Part shown: positions 49,618-59,151 of the stretch, piece by piece | Position numbering within the stretch: the first letter of the stretch is position 1 | How the letters are laid out: each line of letters starts with the position of its first letter | NCBI RefSeq assembly: GCF_002377945.1 | Contig: NZ_DFQV01000002.1 | Coordinates: forward strand, 41,498 to 105,497 | DNA length: 64,000 bases | Reading direction: 5' to 3' | DNA from: Psychrobacter sp. UBA3480 | Lineage (GTDB): Bacteria; Pseudomonadota; Gammaproteobacteria; Pseudomonadales; Moraxellaceae | Position numbers and translations under genes: made by a program | The notes under the pieces: generated by a model | Databases searched by the model: none | The model's input: only the letters and a program-made list of their open reading frames with translations | What the model was told of the DNA's origin: nothing

Positions 49618-49630
49618 AAAAGGATTAATT

Positions 49631-50062
49631 ATGCGTACTAATGCACAAACCAAGCTGACGAATACAGCGACCAATGAGGTTATCGTCTTATCTGATAGTC
49701 TTTATCCTGAAGGTGAACATGACTGGTCAGCTATCGTATCAAATACCAAGTACGCGTTAGATGGCACGATGATAGTTGAACAATCAGAGCGACTATCTGG
49801 TAGACCGTACACGATGCAAGCACCTAGCGGTCATGGCGTACTGTCACGAGCAACGGTTAATGCGCTCAAATCTGAGCGTGACAAGCTAGGAGCTACCTTT
49901 TGGCTAGATTATCTAGCAGATGGGGCGGTTAGGCGTGTAAAGGTCATATTTGACACTACAGGTGAAGCGATTGAAGCCAAGCCAGTAAAGAACACGACCA
50001 GCCCAGAGCTGACCGATTATTACAACGTAACGCTTAGGTTTTTAGAGATACCGAGCGTGTAA
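49631..50062 (+). CDS. Hypothetical tail-associated protein
   Basis: A 143-residue protein between the tail tube and the large tail protein. Beta-like segments include LSGRPYTMQAPSGHGVLSRA and KVIFDTTGEAIEAKPV. No family is assigned. Position suggests a tail tube or chaperone-associated component. Its RBS is AAAAGGATT after the hairpin. Confidence 0.55.
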   Translation: MRTNAQTKLTNTATNEVIVLSDSLYPEGEHDWSAIVSNTKYALDGTMIVEQSERLSGRPYTMQAPSGHGVLSRATVNALKSERDKLGATFWLDYLADGAVRRVKVIFDTTGEAIEAKPVKNTTSPELTDYYNVTLRFLEIPSV

Positions 50063-50094
50063 GTTACTGGAATAGCTGAGAGGGGTAGTTAGTC

Positions 50095-50232
50095 ATGAGT
50101 GATAAAGATAAAACCCTTGCGGATAAGCTAAGAGAAAAGGACTTCAGGGTTCTTATCCTGCTTTATGTCATGGCGATAATTCTCGGCATCAACATGATTT
50201 TCGAGGCTATACAAGCCTATAAGAATATATAG
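50095..50232 (+). CDS. 45-residue single-helix membrane peptide
   Basis: ATG 50095 is preceded by GAGAGGGG. The 45 residues have a basic/acidic N-terminus (SDKDKTLADKLREKDFR) and a hydrophobic helix (VLILLYVMAIILGINMIF). It lies in the gap before a terminator and is translated by a good RBS. Function unknown. Confidence 0.5.
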   Translation: MSDKDKTLADKLREKDFRVLILLYVMAIILGINMIFEAIQAYKNI

Positions 50233-50253
50233 AATCTACAAGCAAAACCACAG

Positions 50254-50277
50254 CCCACTCATTGTAGTGGGTTTTTT
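50254..50277 (+). terminator. Terminator module before the large tail protein
   Basis: CCCACT pairs with AGTGGG around CATTGT, then T-run. A frame ATG CCT AAA ATT TGA (50279-50293) follows at once. Confidence 0.75.
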
Positions 50278-50305
50278 AATGCCTAAAATTTGACGGATGA
50301 CAATA

Positions 50306-53300
50306 ATGGCGATTACTCAAAATGATTTAGAAATTTTAAAGTCTGAGAATATGGTTGACACGCCTGATGGTGGTGGTCTGCCAACTGGTGTCGCTGTCAT
50401 TGATGGCGTATCTAATAACTTATTTCCTGATGTATCAGATATTGACCGCTTAATTGGTCGTGTACGCTTGCGTAAAGTATCACTGGCAGTTAAAACGGCT
50501 GATGCTGAGCTATTGCAAGCACCTCGTATGCTATTTACTGAGTTACCTGATAACGAAAACATCAGCGTGTTTGCATTTAAAGCAACCTCATTTGCTGATA
50601 GACGCGCCGATGCTCAAAACAAAATCGAGTCTTATCTTGCTTTTGGTACAAAATGGGCAGGTCACTTGCTTGAGACACAGCTTGCAGGTCAGCGCGTTAT
50701 TCAAGTATCTCTTGATACTGGCGATCAGATACCGGCAGTCGGTCAGCCACTTGTGCTTGTACAAAACGAGGGGCAGTCTGACGAGTTTTATCAATATATC
50801 CGACCGCTTAAAGTTGACACGGTAGAACGTCGTTTTCAGAAGTCAGCAAGTGAAACTGTAACGCGTATAGTCGCAACTATTGAGTTTGGCGATACGCTAA
50901 GCAAGTCTTTCAACGGCTTGACAGTCCAAGAGTTTTACTTAAACACCCCAACGACTAGACGCGCTATCTTGCGTGAAGCTCGTGTTGCTGATGCTGCTAA
51001 GTATTACAGCGCATCACGCTTGGCTGAGCCAGTAGTAGCTATGCAGAGTCGTCAGGTGAAAGTGAACTCTATCTACACGCAAGTTGTGCCAAGTACGCAA
51101 GTTGAGACACCTATTTTGCAACGTGATCCAGCCAACCAAGTTGCTACTCAAGCGCGTGGTGATGGTGTGATTAATATCAGCCAGTCGGTTAATGTGGCCC
51201 CTAACACTGCCTTTAGCTTACCAAGCGGCGTTTCAGTAGGTACGTTGAGCATGACGGTTGGTGGCCGTTCATTAACGGATAGAGACGGCCAATTGGTAGA
51301 TAGTAGTAGCGTGGCATACGCCTCCATTAAGTACGGTATTGGTCAAATTACTTGGTACAGCTTGCTCAATCTTGGACAAACGACAATCACTGGTAGCTAT
51401 AAACCTGCTAGTGAGTTTACCCGTGTAGCGCAGACTGATTATCAGATTGTTGGCGATAATGCAGGTTATAACTATGTGCGTGAGCTTGGGGCAGAGCCTC
51501 TACCTAACAGCCTAAAAATCGCATATACAGTAGGCGGTAACAACTACCTCGTACATGACGATGGTCGCGGCAATCTAGTTGATGATGATGGTAATGGTCG
51601 TGGCACAGTACAAGGTAAGACAGTATTGCTTACGACTGCCGCCATACCTGATGCAGAAAGTTACATTATTTACTCGTTTGGCGTCGATTTAGAGACCGTT
51701 AAGTATGCCGATCAAGCATTACCCGCTGCCTATCATGTTATTAATATCACAGACAAAGTAAGTGGTTCTATAACTGTCACATGGGCAACTGATAAAACAG
51801 CAACAGTCAGTAATGGCGTTGTCACAGGTGATGCAACAGGTACTTTCATTGATGGAAAATTGAATATCGCGCCCAATGTAACAGTGGCTAAGAATACAGC
51901 TTTCAATTTGTCTTATCAGCGTATACTGCCAGCCAATACAATAAAAATCCAAAGCTCACCTGTAGTTGATTCGACCAACGGAGAGTTTGAGACGTCTGTT
52001 GATTTTTCAGCGTCAGTAACGGACGCTAGTATTAGCTTAGTCATGGGCCTTAATAATATCTACGATGTAAAAGTTGTACTAGGTATTGATGCTAATGGCA
52101 CAAAACTGATAATCAAAGACGTACTGCGCCCTGTATACCTTAGTAGTGCTGACGGCGTGGTAATTAGTGGCGGTGGTAGCGGTCAAGGGGTTGTTTCGCC
52201 CGAAGTAATTACTACGTGGCAGCCGATTACAGGGGCTACTGAAGAGCTGCGAGCATGGTCTGCTGAACTATTAAGCAGTACCGTTAATAAAACCTCTGGC
52301 ACTGTGAGCTTAAAAGTAAAAATCACTCGTAAACAAAGCGGTGTGGAAGTGCTGACTCGCCCAGGCGTTTCACCAGTTTTTAAGGCAACAATGCAGACAG
52401 TGCCAATGCAGATTGACAGAGTATTTGTCAGCGCGGAAGGTTTAAAGTCAGCATCAACCGAGGCGGCAACCGCTAGCGGATCCGCGGCCACATTAAACGT
52501 CCCTTTGCCACAAGATACAGCGGCACCAGTTGTCAATGGATCACTATTTATTGATGTGCTCGGTATATCTTTAGCTGACAAAGACACCAAAATTAAGAGT
52601 GGCGAGGCTGTGGTAGGGGCGATTGATTACAGTGCTGGATTTGTGACTTTAACAACGTGGGATGTCGCTAAAGCCAACACGGTGAACCTTAAATCAATGC
52701 TACGTGAGAACGACCCAGTGCCGCTCGCTAACTTGATATTTAGAACACCAGTTGCGCCGCTTAAAGAAGCGTCTTTACAGATCAGCGCAGAGCTTGCAGA
52801 CGGTACGCCTATATCGCTATCGACTGACGAGCAGGGCAGTATCACTGGTCATAGTTTTGCACATGGTACGGTTGACTTCAAAGCAGGTGTGGTTGCCTTG
52901 TACTTCTACGAACGATTAGGTGTGACAGCAAACCCTGAGATTGTTGACGAACCATGGTATGACGCAAACAACATCTATAACGATGGCGGTACAAACTACA
53001 TCAATAAGCCTGTTTATGTGAAGCCTGATTCAATCCGCTACAACGCTATCGCTTACAGCTATTTGCCGCTTGATAAAGAGCTTATTGGCCTTGATCCAGT
53101 GCGCTTACCTAGTGATGGTCGTGTGCCGTTTGTGCGTAAAGGTGACAGCATTGCTATTACTGAGCTTAAGACAATGCAGCTACCGACCAATGAGCCAAAC
53201 GATACGTTTGATTTAGGGTTCGAGCGACTGTCTGACGTATCAGTTGCTGATGCTAACGGCTTAAAAGTTAACACCGATTACCTTGATGTCGATTTAGATG

Positions 53301-53953
53301 CAGGTACTTTGCAGCTAAATGGTATGTTTGATATGTCGTTCTATACCGCGCCATTGACTGTTAAATACCGCATTATGGATATTGCATTGGTGATTGAAAC
53401 GGATATATCAGGCCGTGTGACACTCTCAACGGTCATCACTCATGACTACAGCACAGCAGCAGTGTTTAGCTCGATGCTGCTCGCAGGTGATATGCAAGCG
53501 CGTGCGTATAACGTGTTTAGTCAAAAGTCATGGACCAATATATTTAGTGACAGCTTGATAGGCGACAAGGCAACGTCACAGTTGCAAGTAACTAACAACC
53601 CTATCGTGGTGACTAATCGTGATGCTATCGAGGAGCGTTGGGCACTGGTATTTACGAGTGCCACATCGTTTCGGATTATCGGCGAGACAGTTGGTGAGAT
53701 TGGCTCAGGTTCAACGACCACGCTCACAATGCCTATCAACCCGATGACTGGTTACGCTTACTTCACGATACCAAGCGCAGCATGGGGTATTGGTTGGGCA
53801 GCCAATAATGTAGTCAGGATTAACACAGCAGCAGCTAAATATCCTGTATGGATAGGTAATGCTATTCAGCAGCACCAAGGCAGCAGCAGTGATAATTATG
53901 ATTTCACGATTGGCTATCACGCGAACATTGACCGAGAGCGAGGTAATTCATGA
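50306..53953 (+). CDS. Large phage structural tail protein
   Basis: A 1215-residue protein (ATG 50306; an ATG at 50297 is also in frame). It is beta-rich with many Gly/Ser/Thr/Asn and no catalytic motif. Repeated small-domain patterns such as SLPSGVSVGTLSMTVGGRS and SVAYASIKYGIGQITWYS suggest stacked Ig-like or tail-fibre-type modules. Location between tail tube and baseplate genes suggests a tail spike, fibre or baseplate component. Function by position only. It overlaps the next gene by 4 bp. Confidence 0.65.
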   Translation: MAITQNDLEILKSENMVDTPDGGGLPTGVAVIDGVSNNLFPDVSDIDRLIGRVRLRKVSLAVKTADAELLQAPRMLFTELPDNENISVFAFKATSFADRRADAQNKIESYLAFGTKWAGHLLETQLAGQRVIQVSLDTGDQIPAVGQPLVLVQNEGQSDEFYQYIRPLKVDTVERRFQKSASETVTRIVATIEFGDTLSKSFNGLTVQEFYLNTPTTRRAILREARVADAAKYYSASRLAEPVVAMQSRQVKVNSIYTQVVPSTQVETPILQRDPANQVATQARGDGVINISQSVNVAPNTAFSLPSGVSVGTLSMTVGGRSLTDRDGQLVDSSSVAYASIKYGIGQITWYSLLNLGQTTITGSYKPASEFTRVAQTDYQIVGDNAGYNYVRELGAEPLPNSLKIAYTVGGNNYLVHDDGRGNLVDDDGNGRGTVQGKTVLLTTAAIPDAESYIIYSFGVDLETVKYADQALPAAYHVINITDKVSGSITVTWATDKTATVSNGVVTGDATGTFIDGKLNIAPNVTVAKNTAFNLSYQRILPANTIKIQSSPVVDSTNGEFETSVDFSASVTDASISLVMGLNNIYDVKVVLGIDANGTKLIIKDVLRPVYLSSADGVVISGGGSGQGVVSPEVITTWQPITGATEELRAWSAELLSSTVNKTSGTVSLKVKITRKQSGVEVLTRPGVSPVFKATMQTVPMQIDRVFVSAEGLKSASTEAATASGSAATLNVPLPQDTAAPVVNGSLFIDVLGISLADKDTKIKSGEAVVGAIDYSAGFVTLTTWDVAKANTVNLKSMLRENDPVPLANLIFRTPVAPLKEASLQISAELADGTPISLSTDEQGSITGHSFAHGTVDFKAGVVALYFYERLGVTANPEIVDEPWYDANNIYNDGGTNYINKPVYVKPDSIRYNAIAYSYLPLDKELIGLDPVRLPSDGRVPFVRKGDSIAITELKTMQLPTNEPNDTFDLGFERLSDVSVADANGLKVNTDYLDVDLDAGTLQLNGMFDMSFYTAPLTVKYRIMDIALVIETDISGRVTLSTVITHDYSTAAVFSSMLLAGDMQARAYNVFSQKSWTNIFSDSLIGDKATSQLQVTNNPIVVTNRDAIEERWALVFTSATSFRIIGETVGEIGSGSTTTLTMPINPMTGYAYFTIPSAAWGIGWAANNVVRINTAAAKYPVWIGNAIQQHQGSSSDNYDFTIGYHANIDRERGNS

Positions 53954-54294
53954 TATTAAGCGTCGATGCTAAAAATGCAGCTTTGCAGGGTATTGCTAAT
54001 AAATTAAATGAGGGCACCAATTCGGTGCTCTCTTTGTTTATCGGCGAAACGTTAGCTGCTGAGATTGCGCTGCTTAATCCTGTGCAAGCCTCTATTGCTA
54101 ATGCTGTTATGACGTTTAAGGTGCCGCCTAAAGCGCTAGCAATCGCTTCAGGCGTACCAACAGCAGCTAAGATTTTAGATGCGAGCGGCACTCTGATAGC
54201 GACACTTGATGTGGCAACCGAGCTAACACTCGATAAGGCGCAGATATATCAAGGCGGATATGTGACGCTAACGGCGTTAACTATGGGTGTGTGA
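53950..54294 (+). CDS. Hypothetical phage structural protein
   Basis: A 114-residue protein of alternating strand and helix (ILSVDAKNAALQGIAN, VTLTALTMGV end). No family is recognised. Its start overlaps the large tail gene by ATGA, so it is co-translated with it and is likely to be a tail accessory. Confidence 0.55.
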   Translation: MILSVDAKNAALQGIANKLNEGTNSVLSLFIGETLAAEIALLNPVQASIANAVMTFKVPPKALAIASGVPTAAKILDASGTLIATLDVATELTLDKAQIYQGGYVTLTALTMGV

Positions 54295-54295
54295 T

Positions 54296-54520
54296 ATGGC
54301 AACAATCAACGGTAGGGCTAAGCGATTTAACGGTACAGCTATTGATTACGTGCTGTTGTTCGCTTGGAAAACAGGCAAATGCCTCGGAAAGTCGATACCA
54401 AATACAGCAGGAAATTGGTCGTTCGATTATACGGAAAATATGATAGTCGGCATCACTTACGTGGCAGATGGCTGCGAACCCATTACACATGGCCCATACG
54501 AATTTGTATTAAATAAATAA
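54296..54520 (+). CDS. Small phage protein with a transthyretin-like pattern
   Basis: A 74-residue protein (ATG 54296, one base after the previous stop). A GRAKRFNGTAIDYVLLF strand and a GNWSFDYTENMIVG-like second strand pair give a small beta-sandwich, similar to the protein at 55428-55754. Such domains occur in tail-fibre accessory proteins. Low detail. Confidence 0.5.
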   Translation: MATINGRAKRFNGTAIDYVLLFAWKTGKCLGKSIPNTAGNWSFDYTENMIVGITYVADGCEPITHGPYEFVLNK

Positions 54521-54528
54521 GGATAATT

Positions 54529-55425
54529 ATGAGCTTTTTAAATCCAGTAAGCGAGCCTGTAAGACGCTTTAAAAGTACCGATGCAAGCGCACCCCAGATT
54601 AACTATAACGCTCGGGTAGCAGGTGATGTTTACGCAATACTAAAAGCATGCCTAGTAAACGGCTATGGTTCGGTCGCTAGCGCAGGCTGGACAGTGACTA
54701 ATGAAACTGCTAATGCAGGTGAGTTTGTCAGCCCTAGCACCTCAATGAGTAGTTATAAAATAGGTATTTCTGACACAAGTGCCACCGCCACAACTTGGTA
54801 TTATAAATATTTAGATGTGAGAACAGACCCAACCAACAACTCAGGTAAAAAGGTTTTTAGCTATATAGACAAGACAAGTGGTAGCAATGGCTGGCAATTA
54901 CTTGTTACTGGTCGCGGCTTTTTCTTTATTGAATCAATGTATCAATCCGATATAGGCGCAATGGTTGCAAGGGTTACATATTTTGGCAGGGTTAAATCCG
55001 CAATCACAACAACTAGCGGTAAGAATATTGCTTATTGGTCTGTTGGTCACGGCGCAAGCTATCAACCCTATCAGCTGTACTCAACAACATCAGCATCACA
55101 TTTCAACTTAGAGTCTTACACCAACTTAACCTTTTCGTCGGCAAATATATCAGGGATAACAGCTGGAGCGAAAACTTATGGAACGTCGGAGGCCGATGTT
55201 GTCTCTAAGTTATATCTATACAGTGGCTCTGTTTTTGCTGCGGAGCATCCTGGATTCATGGCGGTTGATAGCGCCAAGTCCGCAAACTTATTTGGCATTA
55301 GAGATACAGTGGATGATAACAATAGACCAATGATTTACGTCTGCATGGGCAGAGAGGTTAGTTCGTCAAATGTAGAAGGTAGCGCTAGGGGTGTTCTTGT
55401 GTATTTAGATTATTGGGAGTATTGA
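54529..55425 (+). CDS. Hypothetical tail/receptor-region protein
   Basis: A 298-residue protein rich in Ser/Thr/Tyr. The N-terminus (FLNPVSEPVRRFKST) may attach to the tail. The remainder is a globular beta part with FSYIDKTSGSNGWQLLVTGRG and MAVDSAKSANLFG. No family recognised. Tail-tip or receptor role is a positional inference. Confidence 0.5.
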   Translation: MSFLNPVSEPVRRFKSTDASAPQINYNARVAGDVYAILKACLVNGYGSVASAGWTVTNETANAGEFVSPSTSMSSYKIGISDTSATATTWYYKYLDVRTDPTNNSGKKVFSYIDKTSGSNGWQLLVTGRGFFFIESMYQSDIGAMVARVTYFGRVKSAITTTSGKNIAYWSVGHGASYQPYQLYSTTSASHFNLESYTNLTFSSANISGITAGAKTYGTSEADVVSKLYLYSGSVFAAEHPGFMAVDSAKSANLFGIRDTVDDNNRPMIYVCMGREVSSSNVEGSARGVLVYLDYWEY

Positions 55426-55427
55426 AT

Positions 55428-55754
55428 ATGTATTCAAAATCATACACTCAGATAAATACCAACTACACCGGATATATTGCTGGTCGCGATGACGGGATTG
55501 TTACCGCTACTGGTAAACCAGCGTCCAGACATATCTACCTGTTTAATGCCGATACTTTGCAAGTCATACAGCGTGTGACTTCACTTGATAACGGTCATTA
55601 TATTTTTATGGGCCTTAACACATCGCAAGAGGTTTTGGTTATGGTACGTGACCACAAGCGAGAGCTTGAACCTTTTGCTTGGGATTACGTTGCCCCTGCC
55701 AATGATTTGTCACTTGATGAGCAACAAGCACTGTGGCGGTCATGGCAAACATAA
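55428..55754 (+). CDS. Small phage protein with carboxypeptidase-regulatory-like fold
   Basis: A 108-residue protein (ATG 55428, GGGAGT at 55415-55420; TTG at 55413 rejected). VTATGKPASRHIYLFNADTLQVIQRVTS, then GHYIFMGLNTSQEVLVMVRDH has the beta-sandwich pattern of CarboxypepD-regulatory/transthyretin-like domains. The end LSLDEQQALWRSWQT is helical. Tail accessory role likely. Confidence 0.55.
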   Translation: MYSKSYTQINTNYTGYIAGRDDGIVTATGKPASRHIYLFNADTLQVIQRVTSLDNGHYIFMGLNTSQEVLVMVRDHKRELEPFAWDYVAPANDLSLDEQQALWRSWQT

Positions 55755-55771
55755 GATAATACGAGGTAATT

Positions 55772-58297
55772 ATGTCTGATGCGCTTCGCCTCATGCTTGA
55801 CCGTTATATATCAGTGCAACCCAAAGCGAATAAATTGAGTTTGCCGCTTGATCGTAATCTTGGTGATATAACCCGCTACACCTATGTGTTTGCTGACTCA
55901 TTACCGTTGCGTATGGAGCGTTTAGCTGTTGTTCGGCCAAGCGCTAACGTATTGACTTTATCCATAAGGCAGCCGTTAGGGACTGTAGCCCCAAAACTGT
56001 ATTTTATATCAAGCAGCTTGCCACTGCCTTTGTCTGTATTATTTAGCGATCAGCCTGCACCAAACGAACTGCCACTCAATATGAGTCGTAGGCTTGGCAC
56101 AGTGGTTGGAGTGCCAATAGCACCGCCTGTAGATAATGAAGACGTAGCACTAGCAGTTAATGCTACAGCAGATATGTCGCCTACAGCATCCGCTGCTGTG
56201 ACAATAGATGCGGACAATGATGTAGGTGTAGCAATTGTAGCAGTCGCAAATATGGCGCCTACAGCAAGCGCTTTAATATCTGCCGAACAGATTGCTGTTG
56301 CAATTGAAATTGCTGCAACAGCGACCTTAAACCCTACAGCGAGCGCTACAGCAAGCTACGACTCTAATAACCCTAGTGTCGGTATGTTGAACGTATCTAG
56401 TAATATACAGGACGCAAAATTACAAGGTGTTGGTAGGCAGTCAGGTTTTGAGAATAACGCTAATTTAGCAAAGTCAGTTAGTGCTGATTGGCAGCAATCA
56501 AAGATAATTAGCACAAATAACCAAGCGCAATTTGAATCTAACGAGCAGTTGATATCGAGTAGGCAGCTATCATTTGAGCAATCAAAGCTGATAGGTGATA
56601 GCAGCAAGCAAGGCGCTGAATATCAAACATTTATTGCCAGTAAATCTACGCTAAAAACCGAGAACGCAAAGCGCATTAGTCATAGTAATTGGTATAGCTT
56701 TGAGGCAATGGCTAAGCGCCAGATTGATCGAACGCTGGGCGCTGAATACGCTGAGTTGATAACAGACAGGCTTGATACGTCTAGCGACTACAATCGACTG
56801 ACTGCACTTAGCTATGATCTGCGTCATGAGTTTGCTCGGTTGCCGTACTCCAAACTGCGCTATGTGCCGCCGCCATTATCGCAGACCGTCATCTTAAAAG
56901 AACAAGTTATTGAGGGCTGGGAGTGCGGAACAGGCGCATTACGCCACTATGTTTACAATGATGAGCTTGCGCTACCCATGCACAGACGTATCGCTGATAG
57001 GGGCATATCTAGCAGTTTAGCTATGCCGTTATCAATGCCTCGTGGTGTTCTTGAGTTATCAGCTGAAGATGCTGATGCAATGGAAACGAGGCCATGCAAA
57101 CGCAAGACACTAGGCGTCAATACTACGCTCGATGTCGTTACGTGCAAACCTAAAATGTTTGGCAAGGCGTCATCGGTTGCAGTAAACGCACAATCAATGA
57201 TCAACGCGACTGCATGGCTAGAGTTACTAATTGGCGAGAAAGGCGAAGCCTATAACAAGGGAGTTATATTCGTGACAAACAGTGTGTCATTAGTGCGCTC
57301 AGACGATGGGCGTGAGATTAAGATGTTAGGCTTTAGCGTGGGCATTGATAGTAACAGTTATACATGGTCGTTTAGTGCGACTGTGCCGCTGTCTGAGCTG
57401 TCAAAAGTCAATACGGCATATGAGCAGCAGATAGGCGTAGAGTTTACCTGTAACGGCAATCTGTGGCGATTTATACTTGATAGCTGTGATGATAGCGTGT
57501 CGTTTGGTGAAAGTTCATTAACGATCAAAGGCAAGTCACGCGCCATGCTATTAGCGCACCCATACGCTACGCATCGTGGCTTTAAGTACGACACAGCTAT
57601 GAGCGCAAGACAGATTGCTGAGGATGAGTTAAACCGCTTTGGCGTACCGTCAGGGTTTACGCTTGATTGGCAGCTTGCAGGGGTTAACGGTTGGAATATA
57701 CCTGCCAATACTTACAGCTACTCAAATAAAACGCCTATTAATTCACTGCAGTGGATAGCCGAAGCAGCAGGTGGGTTTATCAATGCTCATATGAGTGAGG
57801 ATATTATCCATGTACTGGCTCATTATCCAATACCATCATGGGAATGGGCAGCGCAGACACCTAGTATTGAGTTGCCAATGTCGCTTATCACCAGTCGCAG
57901 TCGGGGCCGTGTCAACAAGCCTGCATACAATGGGGTGACAATATACGGTGAGAATGACGGCGGTATCGCCGCTCTAATCAAGCGTACAGGTACGTCAGGC
58001 GGTTATCAGCCGCCAATGGTTACGAGCGACTTAATGACTGACCAAGACGCTGCTATTAGCCGCGGTAAGATGATACTGAGCGATACTGGTGATATTGGTA
58101 ATATTGATATATCAATGCCGCTAGTTGCTGATGTAGGTGTATTATTGCCTTCCACGTTGGTTGGTGTTAATGATGGCGAGTCATGGATAGGTAAGGTTAG
58201 CGGAACGACCATTACTGGCAGACTCAATAGCAATCGAGCACTGGAAATTGAACAGGTTGCTGGGTTTGAGCGTCATTTCGATAAGGAGTCTGTCTAA
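55772..58297 (+). CDS. Large baseplate/tail-hub protein with N-terminal repeats
   Basis: An 841-residue protein. The first about 112 residues are three copies of a unit with LPL/TLS and RxLG (KLSLPLDRNLG, VLTLSIRQPLG, ELPLNMSRRLG). Residues 125-195 have three PTASA motifs (at 137, 163, 188) in about 26-residue repeats. The C-terminal 400 residues (TPINSLQWIAEAAGGFINAHMS, SRGRVNKPAYNGVTIYG) resemble a late-control-D/baseplate-hub domain. The end GRLNSNRALEIEQVAGFERHF fits as well. AGGTAA precedes the ATG. Confidence 0.65.
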   Translation: MSDALRLMLDRYISVQPKANKLSLPLDRNLGDITRYTYVFADSLPLRMERLAVVRPSANVLTLSIRQPLGTVAPKLYFISSSLPLPLSVLFSDQPAPNELPLNMSRRLGTVVGVPIAPPVDNEDVALAVNATADMSPTASAAVTIDADNDVGVAIVAVANMAPTASALISAEQIAVAIEIAATATLNPTASATASYDSNNPSVGMLNVSSNIQDAKLQGVGRQSGFENNANLAKSVSADWQQSKIISTNNQAQFESNEQLISSRQLSFEQSKLIGDSSKQGAEYQTFIASKSTLKTENAKRISHSNWYSFEAMAKRQIDRTLGAEYAELITDRLDTSSDYNRLTALSYDLRHEFARLPYSKLRYVPPPLSQTVILKEQVIEGWECGTGALRHYVYNDELALPMHRRIADRGISSSLAMPLSMPRGVLELSAEDADAMETRPCKRKTLGVNTTLDVVTCKPKMFGKASSVAVNAQSMINATAWLELLIGEKGEAYNKGVIFVTNSVSLVRSDDGREIKMLGFSVGIDSNSYTWSFSATVPLSELSKVNTAYEQQIGVEFTCNGNLWRFILDSCDDSVSFGESSLTIKGKSRAMLLAHPYATHRGFKYDTAMSARQIAEDELNRFGVPSGFTLDWQLAGVNGWNIPANTYSYSNKTPINSLQWIAEAAGGFINAHMSEDIIHVLAHYPIPSWEWAAQTPSIELPMSLITSRSRGRVNKPAYNGVTIYGENDGGIAALIKRTGTSGGYQPPMVTSDLMTDQDAAISRGKMILSDTGDIGNIDISMPLVADVGVLLPSTLVGVNDGESWIGKVSGTTITGRLNSNRALEIEQVAGFERHFDKESV

Positions 58298-58530
58298 TGG
58301 CTAGCGGTAACCTATGGCAGTTATTCAAAAACGTGACAGAGCAAGGTGCTAAGCAATTGGCCACTGTCATTGATCGTAATGGCTCAAACTATACCGTCAC
58401 CATGCAGGGCGGCGGCAACACCATCGTACAATCAAGTGCAGCTTACGAGCTGCAATCTAAAGTATTCATACGTGATGGGCAGATAGTCAGTGAAGCACCT
58501 GATTTACCCTTTGTTGAAATAGAGGTTTAG
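58297..58530 (+). CDS. Small phage protein next to the hub
   Basis: A 77-residue beta-rich protein (SNYTVTMQGGGNTIVQSSA, SKVFIRDGQIVSEAP) with the look of an OB- or PAAR-type tail-tip accessory, but no diagnostic residue. Its start overlaps the previous stop (TAATG), and AAGGAG precedes it at 58282-58287. Confidence 0.5.
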   Translation: MASGNLWQLFKNVTEQGAKQLATVIDRNGSNYTVTMQGGGNTIVQSSAAYELQSKVFIRDGQIVSEAPDLPFVEIEV

Positions 58531-58531
58531 T

Positions 58532-58954
58532 ATGACAGACAAAACAGATAAAGTGATCCGCGTCGCTGATACTGATATTACTATCAAGCGCGTCAAAGTT
58601 AAAAACTTAAACGAAGTGACACGGGCATTTACACCTTTTGTCGCTGAGTTTGAGCGTATTGTAAAAGCAAATAAGGGACTGCCTGAGAGTGAGCTACTAG
58701 CACTCATTGGCAGCTACACGGATGAAACGGTCATACTGGCATCGGTACTAACAGACCAAACGCCTACCTTTTATCGAGAGCTTGAGCCGCTTGAAATGCT
58801 CACAGTGATGCAGGAGGTCGTCGCCCATAGTGGCGATTTTTTTATGCGTCAGATTTTCATACCCCTAAAAAGTCTGGGAGCACAGTTAGCCTTACTTGGT
58901 TCGACAGCTTACTACCATTCTACAAAATCGGACTCAGAGAGCACGATGTCTTAG
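58532..58954 (+). CDS. Tail assembly chaperone, short form (lambda G-like)
   Basis: A 140-residue protein: TDITIKRVKVKNLNEVTRAFTPFVAEF, ETVILASVLTDQTPTFYRELEPLE, and the HSGDFFMRQIF end. Order before tape measure, size and the slippery heptamer at 58837-58843 fit lambda G-type chaperones. A -1 shift makes a longer fusion (next entry). The long form would join chaperone to a tape-measure-binding domain. Confidence 0.7.
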   Translation: MTDKTDKVIRVADTDITIKRVKVKNLNEVTRAFTPFVAEFERIVKANKGLPESELLALIGSYTDETVILASVLTDQTPTFYRELEPLEMLTVMQEVVAHSGDFFMRQIFIPLKSLGAQLALLGSTAYYHSTKSDSESTMS

Positions 58955-59091
58955 ATATGGCGTTTGGCGAATGGTGGGAGTTATCCAAGGCGCTAGCCAA
59001 AGATAAACAGCAAAGCATTAAGGATATGGCTATTGCAATGCGAGTATCACAAGCAGACGCGAAAGGTTGGAAAGAGTTTATGAAAAGCTAG
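58840..59091 (+). CDS. Frameshift extension of the tail assembly chaperone (lambda T-like)
   Basis: In the -1 frame a stretch open from 58840 runs to a TAG at 59089-59091, reading YASDFHTPKKSGSTVSLTW then FDSLLPFYKIG, LREHDVLDMAFGEWWELSK and EFMKS. Its first ATG (58957) is preceded by useful protein-like sequence (LPFYKIGLREHDVLD), so it is better explained as a frameshift extension than an independent gene. The heptamer T-TTT-TTT (58837-58843) in gaT-TTT-TTT is a standard slip site. The end is 59091. Confidence 0.6.
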   Translation, partial: FYASDFHTPKKSGSTVSLTWFDSLLPFYKIGLREHDVLDMAFGEWWELSKALAKDKQQSIKDMAIAMRVSQADAKGWKEFMKS

Positions 59092-59151
59092 CGTAACAAT
59101 GCTTAATCAACTAAAATTGAGTAAATTAATAATATGATGTAGGCGGAGAAC

